This document shows positions 1-5,707 of a stretch of 7,555 bases of DNA, one piece after another (positions within the stretch are counted from its first letter, which is position 1; every line of letters starts with the position of its first letter). The notes below the pieces were generated by a model. That model saw only the letters and a program-made list of their open reading frames with translations. It had not been told where the DNA came from and searched no databases. The translations under genes were made by a program, and so were the position numbers. This stretch comes from Rhodospirillaceae bacterium (GTDB taxonomy: Bacteria; Pseudomonadota; Alphaproteobacteria; DSM-16000; Inquilinaceae), in contig JAGQRL010000020.1 in assembly GCA_020425485.1 (NCBI GenBank), positions 1 to 7,555 of the forward strand, read 5' to 3'.

Positions 1-439
1 CGGTGAACAGGCCGTAGCCATAGGCCACGTGCACGATGTCGCCGGGGCGGCCGCCCGACGCGCGGATCGACCGCGCCACCACATCGGCCCAGGTGCTGAT
101 GTCGTTCTTGGTGTAGCCGACCACGGTGGGCTTGCCGGTGGTGCCGCTGGACGCATGGATGCGCGACACCTGGTCCATCGGCACGGCAAACATGCCGAAG
201 GGGTAGTTGTCGCGAAGGTCGCTCTTCACCGTGAACGGGAACTTCGCCAGGTCCGACAGGGTCTTCAGGTCGTCGGGGTGGACGCCGGCGTCATCGAACC
301 GCTTCTTGTAGAACGGCGAATTGGCGTAGGCGTGGTTCAGGGTCCACCGCAGGCGCTCAAGCTGCACTGCCGCAAGCTCGTCGCGCGAAGCCTTCTCGAT
401 CGGCTCCAGTTCGCCTCTGTTAGTCACGATCTGTTCCAA
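1..439 (-). CDS. paaK: Phenylacetate-CoA ligase PaaK, N-terminal part (3' end beyond window)
   Basis: Activates phenylacetate with ATP and CoA to phenylacetyl-CoA in the cytoplasm, the first step of aerobic phenylacetate degradation. About 146 N-terminal residues are visible; the family is usually about 430-440 long, so the rest lies to the left. Visible marks are the PaaK-type N-terminus (LEPIEKASRDEL near residues 11-22), the FPFTVKSDLRDNYPFGMF stretch (about 67-84), and the adenylate-forming phosphate-binding motif SSGTTGKPTVVGYT (97-110), followed by HVAYGYGLFT at the window edge. The start is taken as TTG at 439-437 because a strong GAGGAGG lies 8 bases upstream and no in-frame ATG is near. 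An in-frame GTG at 427-425 is 20 bases from that site and less likely. It is the last visible gene of the paaG-paaI-paaK operon, 13 bases after the paaI stop. Family assignment is very secure; the start is fairly secure. Confidence 0.96.
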   Translation of the reverse strand, partial: MEQIVTNRGELEPIEKASRDELAAVQLERLRWTLNHAYANSPFYKKRFDDAGVHPDDLKTLSDLAKFPFTVKSDLRDNYPFGMFAVPMDQVSRIHASSGTTGKPTVVGYTKNDISTWADVVARSIRASGGRPGDIVHVAYGYGLFT

Positions 440-447
440 TGGACGGT

Positions 448-454
448 CCTCCTC
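448..454 (-). promoter_or_regulatory. Shine-Dalgarno site of paaK, overlapping the paaI stop
   Basis: The minus strand reads GAGGAGG here, 8 bases before the TTG chosen as the paaK start. It shares its first two bases with the paaI TGA stop (455-453), so ribosomes finishing paaI stop on the paaK loading site. This near-perfect site is the main reason for accepting a TTG start; it would be too far from the GTG at 427-425. Confidence 0.8.
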
Positions 455-944
455 AAGAACTGGGGTCGGCGTCTTCGGCCGCCTCCGGCAGAATTTTTCC
501 TTTTACGGTCCGCGAATGGCCCCGGAACTCGGCAACCGTTTCGCCCCGCTGGTTGGTGACGCGGATGTCGTAGATGCCGCCGCGCCCTTTCCGGTTGACC
601 TCCCGCGCTTCGGCGGTCAGCCGATCCCCCAGCGCCACCGGCGCCAGGAAACTGACCGAGCAGTGTTGGGCAACCGTGCGCTGGTTGTAAGTGTTGCAGG
701 CGAAGGCGAAGGCGGAATCGGCCAACAGGAAGGTGTAGCCGCCGTGCCCGTCGCCGTGCCCGTTGGTCATCGCCTCGGTGATGGTCATGGACAGGGTCGC
801 CTGCCCAGGCGTCACCGAATGGATGTGCATGCCCAACCGCTGCGACGCCCGGTCGTCGTCCCACATCGCCTTGGCGCAGGCGGTTGCCAGCGCGCCGGGA
901 TCGTCGGGAGCAAAGACCTTTGCCGCGTCGTCGGGTGCCGTCAT
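453..944 (-). CDS. paaI: Hydroxyphenylacetyl-CoA thioesterase PaaI (hotdog fold)
   Basis: A 163-residue acyl-CoA thioesterase of the 4HBT/hotdog superfamily. In E. coli and Thermus, PaaI hydrolyses ring-hydroxylated phenylacetyl-CoA thioesters and is thought to release CoA from dead-end products. Visible marks are the NGHGDGHGG loop (61-69), which binds substrate and holds the HGG typical of PaaI, and LLADSAFAFACN (73-84), whose Asp76 matches the catalytic acid of E. coli PaaI (Asp61). QHCSVSFLAP (93-102) and GIYDIRVTNQ (123-132) also match the family. Compared with E. coli PaaI (about 140 residues) it has a somewhat longer N-terminus and a short acidic C-terminal tail. Its ATG overlaps the paaG stop as ATGA, and GAGG (954-951) lies 6 bases before the ATG. 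Function is inferred from clear family motifs and operon context. Confidence 0.96.
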   Translation of the reverse strand: MTAPDDAAKVFAPDDPGALATACAKAMWDDDRASQRLGMHIHSVTPGQATLSMTITEAMTNGHGDGHGGYTFLLADSAFAFACNTYNQRTVAQHCSVSFLAPVALGDRLTAEAREVNRKGRGGIYDIRVTNQRGETVAEFRGHSRTVKGKILPEAAEDADPSS

Positions 945-1738
945 CGCACACCTCGGAACTTCGCCGGGCGCTTTTCCAGGAACGCCGACACCCCTTCGGC
1001 ATAGTCCGGCGTGCGGCCGGCGATGCGCTGGTAGTCGCGTTCCAGGTCCAGATGCTTGTCGAGCGACTGATCGGCGGCGGCCTGGACCGCCTGCTTGATC
1101 AGCCCGTAGGCCACCGTCGGCCCGACCGCGAGCTGCCTGGCCAGCGCCAGCGTCTCGTCGAGCACCGCGTCATCCTCGGCCGCCCGCCAGATCAGGCCCC
1201 AATCGGCCGCGGTTTGCGCCGCCAGGGGTTCGGTGGTCATGGCCAGCGCCTTGGCGCGCGCCTCGCCGATCAGCCGCGGCAGGAGCCAGGTGCCGCCGGA
1301 GTCGGGCAGCAGGCCGATGCGCGCAAACACCTGGATGAACTTCGCCGACTTGGCGGCGAAAACGATATCGCAGGCCAGCGCCAGATTGGCGCCGGCACCC
1401 GCCGCCACGCCGTTGACGGCGCACAGCACCGGCTTTTCCAGCGCCCGGATGCGGCGGATGATGGGGTTGTACACCCGCTCCAGCGTGCCGCCGAGATCGG
1501 GCACCTCGGTCATCTTGGAGGGATCGCGGTCGCCCAGGTCCTGGCCGGCGCAAAAGGCGCGCCCGGCCCCCGTCAGCACCACCGCGCGAATACCGTCGTC
1601 GGACGCACAGACGTCCAGCGCGCCCTGCAGCGCCTCGCCCATGGCGAGGTTGAACGAATTCAACTTCTCCGGGCGATTCAACGTGAGGCGGCAAACGCCT
1701 TCTGCGGTTTCCACCAGGAGCGGTGGCTGCTCGGACAT
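941..1738 (-). CDS. paaG: 1,2-epoxyphenylacetyl-CoA isomerase PaaG (crotonase family)
   Basis: A 265-residue enoyl-CoA hydratase/isomerase-family enzyme. PaaG converts ring 1,2-epoxyphenylacetyl-CoA to the seven-membered oxepin-CoA and also shifts a double bond later in the pathway. Visible marks are LTLNRPEKLNSFN (18-30), the first oxyanion-hole segment FCAGQDLGDRD (62-72), the second at NGVAAGAGA (109-117), and GLLPDSGGTWLLPR (142-155), whose Asp146 aligns with the catalytic Asp136 of known PaaG proteins. The crotonase Glu pair of true hydratases is absent, as usual for PaaG. LDLERDYQR and EGVSAFLEKR near the C-terminus are also PaaG-like. ATG at 1738 is chosen because GGAGG lies 5 bases upstream and the length matches E. 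coli PaaG (262). An in-frame TTG at 1768-1766 with its own Shine-Dalgarno would add 10 residues. First gene of the minus-strand operon; its stop overlaps paaI by 4 bases. Confidence 0.97.
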   Translation of the reverse strand: MSEQPPLLVETAEGVCRLTLNRPEKLNSFNLAMGEALQGALDVCASDDGIRAVVLTGAGRAFCAGQDLGDRDPSKMTEVPDLGGTLERVYNPIIRRIRALEKPVLCAVNGVAAGAGANLALACDIVFAAKSAKFIQVFARIGLLPDSGGTWLLPRLIGEARAKALAMTTEPLAAQTAADWGLIWRAAEDDAVLDETLALARQLAVGPTVAYGLIKQAVQAAADQSLDKHLDLERDYQRIAGRTPDYAEGVSAFLEKRPAKFRGVR

Positions 1739-1743
1739 GGTTT

Positions 1744-1748
1744 CCTCC
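1744..1748 (-). promoter_or_regulatory. Shine-Dalgarno site for the paaG ATG start
   Basis: GGAGG on the minus strand, 5 bases before the ATG at 1738. It is part of a nine-base block CCGGAGGAA (1750-1742) that recurs exactly at 1782-1774, where it precedes an in-frame TTG. This site supports the shorter paaG start used here. Confidence 0.75.
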
Positions 1749-1799
1749 GGGTCCCCTTGGAAGCGCAAGATCCTTCCTCCGGACGCTTGCTTTCTGAAA

Positions 1800-1828
1800 G
1801 TTCTTGCAGAGACCGTCCGGTCGGTCAA
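1800..1828 (-). promoter_or_regulatory. Candidate promoter for paaG-paaI-paaK
   Basis: On the minus strand TTGACC (1828-1823) resembles a -35 box (5 of 6 bases if judged against TTGACA). AAGAAC (1805-1800), 17 bases further on, is a poor -10 box (3 of 6). Transcription would start near 1793, leaving a leader of roughly 55 bases that holds both copies of the ribosome-binding block. The spacing is ideal, but the weak -10 means this is only a candidate. Confidence 0.35.
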
Positions 1829-1832
1829 TCAT
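1804..1832 (+). promoter_or_regulatory. Candidate promoter for paaN and the downstream importer
   Basis: TTGCAG (1804-1809) and AATCAT (1827-1832), separated by 17 bases, are a partial match to a sigma-70-type promoter (3 of 6 and 4 of 6 bases). The 16-base palindrome fills almost the whole spacer, so a bound repressor would block polymerase here and also on the opposite strand. Support is mainly positional. Confidence 0.3.
1811..1826. promoter_or_regulatory. Palindromic operator candidate in the divergent paaG/paaN gap
   Basis: The sequence GACCGTCCGGTCGGTC equals its own reverse complement at 14 of 16 positions; only the T/T pair at positions 6 and 11 breaks the symmetry. It is the clearest dyad in the 154-base gap between the divergent paaG and paaN starts and falls between candidate -35 and -10 boxes of both directions. 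Size, symmetry and location fit the operator of a TetR-family repressor. PaaR, a TetR-family phenylacetyl-CoA-responsive repressor, controls paa genes in several bacteria, so a PaaR-like protein is the natural suspect. No regulator gene is visible in the window, so its identity is inferred. Confidence 0.55.
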
Positions 1833-1892
1833 ACACCGCATCGGCAGACGCCGAAAAATGAATCGAAGCCTGAGAAAACGCCGGGGGGATAA

Positions 1893-3551
1893 ATGGCGAC
1901 CTTGTTCGAGCAGCATCGCGCTCTGCTGGAGGATGCGGTGGCGGCCGCACGGTCCCGGAAATACTGGGCCGCGTTCCCGGAGATGCCGAGCGGCAAGGTG
2001 TATGGCGAGACCGCCAAGGCCGACGGCGAAGCGGCCTACCAGGCCTATCTCGGGACAACCTTTGAGATTCCCGGCCACCCCGGTGAAGGTACCGTAGGTG
2101 CGGAAGTTTCGCCCTATGGTGGCGCGCTCAACGTCGGCTATCCGGCCGCCTCGGCCGACAGCCTGATCGCTGCAAGCAAGGCAGCCATGCCCGGATGGGC
2201 GGCCGCGGGGGTCGAGGCGCGGGTGGGTATCTGCCTGGAAATCCTGAAGCGGCTGAATGCCCGCAGCTTCGAGATCGCCAATGCGGTGATGAAGACCACC
2301 GGCCAGGGCTTCCCCATGGCCTTCCAGGCCGGCGGCCCGCACGCCCAGGACCGCGGCCTGGAAGCCGTGGCCTATGGCTGGGAAGCCATGGCCTACACGC
2401 CGAGCACGGCGAGCTGGTCGAAGCCGGCCGGCAAGGGCATGACCATCGATATGGAAAAGCGCTGGCGCATCGTGCCGCGCGGCATCGGCCTGGTGATCGG
2501 CTGCAACACCTTCCCGACCTGGAATTCCTATCCCGGCCTGTTCGCCAGCCTGGTCACCGGCAATCCGGTGATCGTGAAGCCGCACCCGGCGGCCATCCTG
2601 CCGCTGGCCATCACCGTGAAGGTGATCCGCGAGGTGGTGGCCGAACAGGGGCTGGACCCCAATGTGGCGGTGCTGGCCGCGGAAAACCCCGGCGGCGAGA
2701 TGGCCAAGGCGTTCATCGGCCACCCGGACGTGGCGCTGATCGACTACACCGGGTCCAGCACCTTCGGCTCGTGGATCCGCGCCAATGCCGGGGCGGCCCA
2801 GGTGTTTTCCGAAGAAGCCGGCGTGAACCCCGTGGTGATCGCGGGCACCGACAATTTCCGCGGCATGTGCGCCAATCTGGGCTTCTCCGTCTCGCTCTAC
2901 AGCGGCCAGATGTGTACTGCCCCGCAGGCGCTGTACGTGCCGCGTGACGGCATCGACACCGAGGACGGCCACAAGAGTTTCGACGAGGTGGCCGCGGGCA
3001 TCGCCAAGTCCGTGGACAAGCTGCTGTCCGATCCCGGCCGGGCGGCCGCCGTGTGCGGCGCCATCGCCGCCGATGCGACGATGCAGCGGATCAAGGAGTG
3101 CCGGTCGCTGGGCCGGGTGGTGCGCGAGTCCGGCCCCATCGAGGGCATGGAGGGTGCGCGCACCGCGACGCCGCTGCTGCTGGCCATCGATGCCGCCACC
3201 AGCGACGCCCACAGCGAAGAACGTTTCGGCCCCATCGCCTTCGTGGTGGCGGTCGACTCAGCCGCCGACGGTCTGGCCCATGCCATCGCCGGCGTTCAGA
3301 ACAAGGGTGCGATCACAGCGGCGGTGTACGCCACCGATGCGGCCTTCCTCGACGCAGCCGAGGATGCGTTCGCAGCGGTCGGTGCCAACCTGTCGTGCAA
3401 CCTTGTCGGGGACATCTACGTCAATCAAAGTACGGCCTTCAGTGACTACCACGCGACCGGGGCGAACCCGGCAGCAAACGCCTGTTTCACCGATCTTGCC
3501 TTCGTGGCAAACCGGTTCCGGGTGGCGGCGGCGCGCCGCCTGGCAGCGTAA
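1893..3551 (+). CDS. paaN: Phenylacetate degradation aldehyde dehydrogenase PaaN (single-domain)
   Basis: A 552-residue aldehyde dehydrogenase-superfamily protein of the PaaN type. It is expected to oxidise the reactive semialdehyde formed on oxepin-CoA ring opening (3-oxo-5,6-dehydrosuberyl-CoA semialdehyde) to the acid with NAD(P)+. The N-terminal PaaN part covers about 1-100. The cofactor-binding region has IGCNTFPTW (202-210; Asn205 likely the oxyanion Asn) and TGNPVIVKP (222-230; Lys229 binding the cofactor), then TGSSTFGSW (286-294). Glu308 in SEEAGVNPV is the likely general base and Cys341 in SGQMCTAPQ the nucleophile. FGPIAFVVAV near 448-457 is the usual C-terminal ALDH motif. Unlike E. 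coli PaaZ (about 680 residues) it has no C-terminal MaoC-like hydratase domain, so oxepin-CoA hydrolysis needs a separate enzyme. The start follows a G-run (1883-1888) 4 bases upstream, an imperfect ribosome site. The binding-protein gene follows after 38 bases. Confidence 0.93.
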   Translation: MATLFEQHRALLEDAVAAARSRKYWAAFPEMPSGKVYGETAKADGEAAYQAYLGTTFEIPGHPGEGTVGAEVSPYGGALNVGYPAASADSLIAASKAAMPGWAAAGVEARVGICLEILKRLNARSFEIANAVMKTTGQGFPMAFQAGGPHAQDRGLEAVAYGWEAMAYTPSTASWSKPAGKGMTIDMEKRWRIVPRGIGLVIGCNTFPTWNSYPGLFASLVTGNPVIVKPHPAAILPLAITVKVIREVVAEQGLDPNVAVLAAENPGGEMAKAFIGHPDVALIDYTGSSTFGSWIRANAGAAQVFSEEAGVNPVVIAGTDNFRGMCANLGFSVSLYSGQMCTAPQALYVPRDGIDTEDGHKSFDEVAAGIAKSVDKLLSDPGRAAAVCGAIAADATMQRIKECRSLGRVVRESGPIEGMEGARTATPLLLAIDAATSDAHSEERFGPIAFVVAVDSAADGLAHAIAGVQNKGAITAAVYATDAAFLDAAEDAFAAVGANLSCNLVGDIYVNQSTAFSDYHATGANPAANACFTDLAFVANRFRVAAARRLAA

Positions 3552-3554
3552 AAC

Positions 3555-3572
3555 CAGAACAAACAGAACAAA
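3555..3572 (+). repeat. Two exact tandem copies of a 9-base A-rich unit
   Basis: CAGAACAAA occurs twice head to tail (3555-3563 and 3564-3572) in the 38-base gap between paaN and the binding-protein gene. It is strikingly A-rich and unstructured in otherwise GC-rich DNA, just upstream of the binding-protein ribosome site. It could act as a ribosome standby or enhancer stretch, or as a small-RNA contact; this role is inferred only from position and composition. Confidence 0.6.
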
Positions 3573-3577
3573 TCGTA

Positions 3578-3582
3578 GGGAG
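3578..3582 (+). promoter_or_regulatory. Shine-Dalgarno site of the binding-protein gene
   Basis: GGGAG, 7 bases before the ATG at 3590. GGG at 3578-3580 can pair with CCC at 3585-3587 across a four-base loop, but a 3-bp stem is too weak to claim as a regulatory hairpin. This site and the signal peptide that follows fix the start of the gene. Confidence 0.65.
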
Positions 3583-3589
3583 AACCCAA

Positions 3590-4729
3590 ATGCGCCTGAT
3601 GAGTAGCACTGCAGCCATTTCGGCCTTGATCCTGTTGGCGGCCAACCCCGCCAACGCGGAGATCCGCATCGGCAGCGTCCTGTCGGTGACCGGCCCGGCC
3701 TCGTTCCTGGGCGACCCGGAACTGAAGACGCTTGAGATGCTCGTTGAAGAGCTGAACGCCAACGGCGGCATCAACGGCGAAGAAGTCGTCCTCATCCATT
3801 ATGATGACGGCGGCGACGCCAACACCGCCCGCACGCTGGCCACCCGCCTGGTGGAAGACGACGAGGTGGTGGCCGTGGTCGGTGGCTCCACCACCGGCGT
3901 CACCCTGGCCGTTGCCCCGGTGTTCGAAGAGAACGAGATCCCGTTCATCTCCATGGCCGGCGCGGTGTCGATCATCGACCCGGTGAACCCCTGGGTGTTC
4001 AAGACTCCGCATACCGACCGCATGGCCTGCGAGAGCATCTACACCGATCTGAACGCCCGCGGGCTCACCAGCATCGGCCTGATCTCCGGGCAGGGCGGCT
4101 TCGGTGCCTCCATGCGCGAGCAGTGCATCGACGTGGCGCCGGACTACGGCATCACCATCGTTGCCGACGAGACCTACGGGCCGCGCGACTCCGACATGAC
4201 CCCGCAGCTCACCTCCATCGCGGCGACCGACGGGATCCAGGCCATCGTCAACCCCGGCTTCGGCCAGGGCCCGGCCATCGTCACCCGCAACTACGCCCAG
4301 CTCGGCATCGACCTGCCGCTCTACCAGTCGCACGGTGTCGCGTCCGACGCATTCATCGAGCTGGCCGGCGACGCGGCCAACGGTGTGCGGCTGCCCGGCT
4401 CGGCCACCCTGGTGGTGGACCTGCTGCCGGACGACGATCCCCAGCATGACGTGGTGACCGCGTACCGCGATGCGTATGTGGCGCGCTACAACGAGCCGGT
4501 GTCGACCTTCGGCGGCTACGCGTACGACGCCTTCTGGCTGATGGTGAACGCCATCGAGGCCGCCGGCACGACCGATGGCGAAGCGGTGCGCGAAGCCATC
4601 GAGAACACCACCGGCTGGGTCGGCGTGACGGGGATCTTCAACATGACCCCGGAGGACCATATGGGCCTCGATCTGTCGGCCTTCCGGATGCTTGAAATCG
4701 TCGACGGCCATTGGACGCTGGTCGAATAA
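3590..4729 (+). CDS. Liv-type ABC transporter periplasmic substrate-binding protein
   Basis: A 379-residue periplasmic binding protein of the type-1, LivJ/LivK-like family (Peripla_BP_6). It captures the ligand in the periplasm and delivers it to the membrane permeases encoded downstream. A short signal peptide is visible: Arg2, a hydrophobic core at about 8-18, and a probable cut after ANA (21-23), leaving EIRIGSVLSVTGP as the mature start. Family marks include ELNANGGINGEEV (54-66), VVGGSTTGVTLAVAP (96-110), IPFISMAGA (117-125) and YAYDAFWLMVNAI (310-322). Two mature cysteines (147 and 179) could form a disulfide. The ligand cannot be read from sequence; the family carries branched-chain amino acids, amides, urea and also aromatic acids. 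Position next to paaN and opposite paaGIK suggests phenylacetate or a related aromatic acid. No terminator separates it from paaN, so it is probably co-transcribed. Family is secure, substrate is inference. Confidence 0.93.
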   Translation: MRLMSSTAAISALILLAANPANAEIRIGSVLSVTGPASFLGDPELKTLEMLVEELNANGGINGEEVVLIHYDDGGDANTARTLATRLVEDDEVVAVVGGSTTGVTLAVAPVFEENEIPFISMAGAVSIIDPVNPWVFKTPHTDRMACESIYTDLNARGLTSIGLISGQGGFGASMREQCIDVAPDYGITIVADETYGPRDSDMTPQLTSIAATDGIQAIVNPGFGQGPAIVTRNYAQLGIDLPLYQSHGVASDAFIELAGDAANGVRLPGSATLVVDLLPDDDPQHDVVTAYRDAYVARYNEPVSTFGGYAYDAFWLMVNAIEAAGTTDGEAVREAIENTTGWVGVTGIFNMTPEDHMGLDLSAFRMLEIVDGHWTLVE

Positions 4730-4751
4730 ACTTCTCCGACTAGCCGACGAG

Positions 4752-4782
4752 CGGACCGGCGCTGCCCAGCGGCGCCGGTCCG
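4752..4782 (+). promoter_or_regulatory. Intercistronic GC-rich hairpin between binding protein and permease genes
   Basis: CGGACCGGCGC (4752-4762) and GCGCCGGTCCG (4772-4782) form a perfect 11-bp stem with a 9-base loop, 22 bases after the binding-protein stop and 52 bases before the permease start. No T-run follows, so it is not a standard intrinsic terminator. Similar intercistronic hairpins in importer operons, such as the malE-malF repeat element, protect the upstream message from 3' decay. Here that would raise binding-protein output relative to the membrane parts. It could also cause partial termination. Confidence 0.65.
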
Positions 4783-4834
4783 TGGCTTACCATGGCCGCG
4801 CCAAGCATCGGGCGGCGCCACGCCGGAGCCGAAG

Positions 4835-5707
4835 ATGTCTGAGTTTCTCCAGTTTGCCTTTTCGGGCATGACCGTGGGGGCTGTCTACGCCCTGGTCGCC
4901 CTGGGGTTCACCCTCATCTACAACGCGTCCGACGTCGTGAACTTCGCCCAGGGCGAGTTCGTGATGATTGGCGGTATGGTTACCGCCTTCCTGTACGCGG
5001 CAGGTACGCCCCTCTGGCTGGCGGCCCTTCTGGCCATCGTCGTTGCGGCCATCGTGGGTGTGCTCCTCAACAAGCTCGCCGTCGAACCCGCGCGCGGGGC
5101 GTCGGTGGTCTCGCTGATCGTCATCACCATCGGTGCGTCGATCTTCCTGCGGGGCCTCGCCGCCATCGTCTTCGACAAGCAGATCCACCGCTTCCCGGCC
5201 TTCACCGGGGAGGACCCGATCGGCATCATGGGCGCCACCATCGTGCCCCAGAGCCTGTGGGTGGTGGGCGGCGGCCTGGCGATCTTCGCCGCCCTCTATG
5301 TGTTCCTCACCAAATCGGTGATCGGCAAGGCGGTGCTGGCAACCGCCAACAACCGGCTGGCCGCCAAACTGGTGGGCATCAACACCAACCATATGATGAC
5401 GCTGAGCTTCGGCATGTCGGCTGCGGTCGGCGGGCTGGCCGGCGTGCTGGCGACGCCGATCACGCTGACCAGCTACGACATGGGCATCAGCCTGGCCCTG
5501 AAGGGCTTCGCCGCGGCGATGCTGGGCGGCATGGGTTCGCCCCTGGGTGCGCTGGTCGGCGGCTTCCTGATCGGCCTGATCGAGCAGATGACGGCCGGCT
5601 ACATCTCCTCTGAATACAAGGACGCGGCGGCCTTCATCGTCATCCTGGTGGTGCTGTTCACCATGCCCCGGGGACTGTTCGGGCCGCGCATCGCGGAGCG
5701 TGTGTGA
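4835..5707 (+). CDS. livH: Liv-type ABC transporter inner-membrane permease (LivH family)
   Basis: A 290-residue integral membrane protein, one half of the inner-membrane channel of the importer, pairing with LivM. It is hydrophobic throughout, with about eight membrane segments. LivH marks include GAVYALVALGFTLIYN (15-30), VVNFAQGEFVMIGG (34-47), and the cytoplasmic loop ALKGFAAAMLGGMGSPLGA (221-239), which carries the conserved Gly that contacts the ATPases. In the usual cytoplasmic motif RATAQDxxxAxLxGI this protein has LATANNRLAAKLVGI (168-182), with Asn in place of Asp, a mild variation. GGAG (4825-4828) lies 6 bases before the ATG. A 105-base gap with a hairpin separates it from the binding-protein gene, while its stop overlaps the start of the next permease. 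Length is normal for LivH. Family is secure; substrate follows from the operon only. Confidence 0.94.
   Translation: MSEFLQFAFSGMTVGAVYALVALGFTLIYNASDVVNFAQGEFVMIGGMVTAFLYAAGTPLWLAALLAIVVAAIVGVLLNKLAVEPARGASVVSLIVITIGASIFLRGLAAIVFDKQIHRFPAFTGEDPIGIMGATIVPQSLWVVGGGLAIFAALYVFLTKSVIGKAVLATANNRLAAKLVGINTNHMMTLSFGMSAAVGGLAGVLATPITLTSYDMGISLALKGFAAAMLGGMGSPLGALVGGFLIGLIEQMTAGYISSEYKDAAAFIVILVVLFTMPRGLFGPRIAERV

Noticed and set aside
1761..1793. Spaced inverted repeats (AAGCG/CGCTT and GCAAG/CTTGC) in the paaG leader
   Set aside because: Arms are only 5 bases with wide, mutually exclusive spacing, so they are too weak to propose as a regulatory structure.
1170..3212. Very long minus-strand open frame (about 680 codons) across paaN and part of paaG
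   Set aside because: It is antisense to paaN and out of frame with paaG. Its translation is rich in Gly, Arg, His and Ala with no recognisable domain, as expected when GC-rich codon use removes stops from shadow frames.
3446..4711. Minus-strand open frame of about 420 codons opposite the binding-protein gene
   Set aside because: Low-complexity Gly/His/Val/Asp-rich shadow of a well-supported gene, with no family motif.
4752..4782. Calling the 11-bp hairpin a rho-independent terminator
   Set aside because: No U-tract follows the stem, and the downstream permease genes need this transcript, so it is kept as an intercistronic hairpin.
4792..4842. Short upstream frame (16 codons plus stop) overlapping the livH start in another frame
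   Set aside because: No Shine-Dalgarno before its ATG and no regulatory logic in its residues; such short frames are common by chance.
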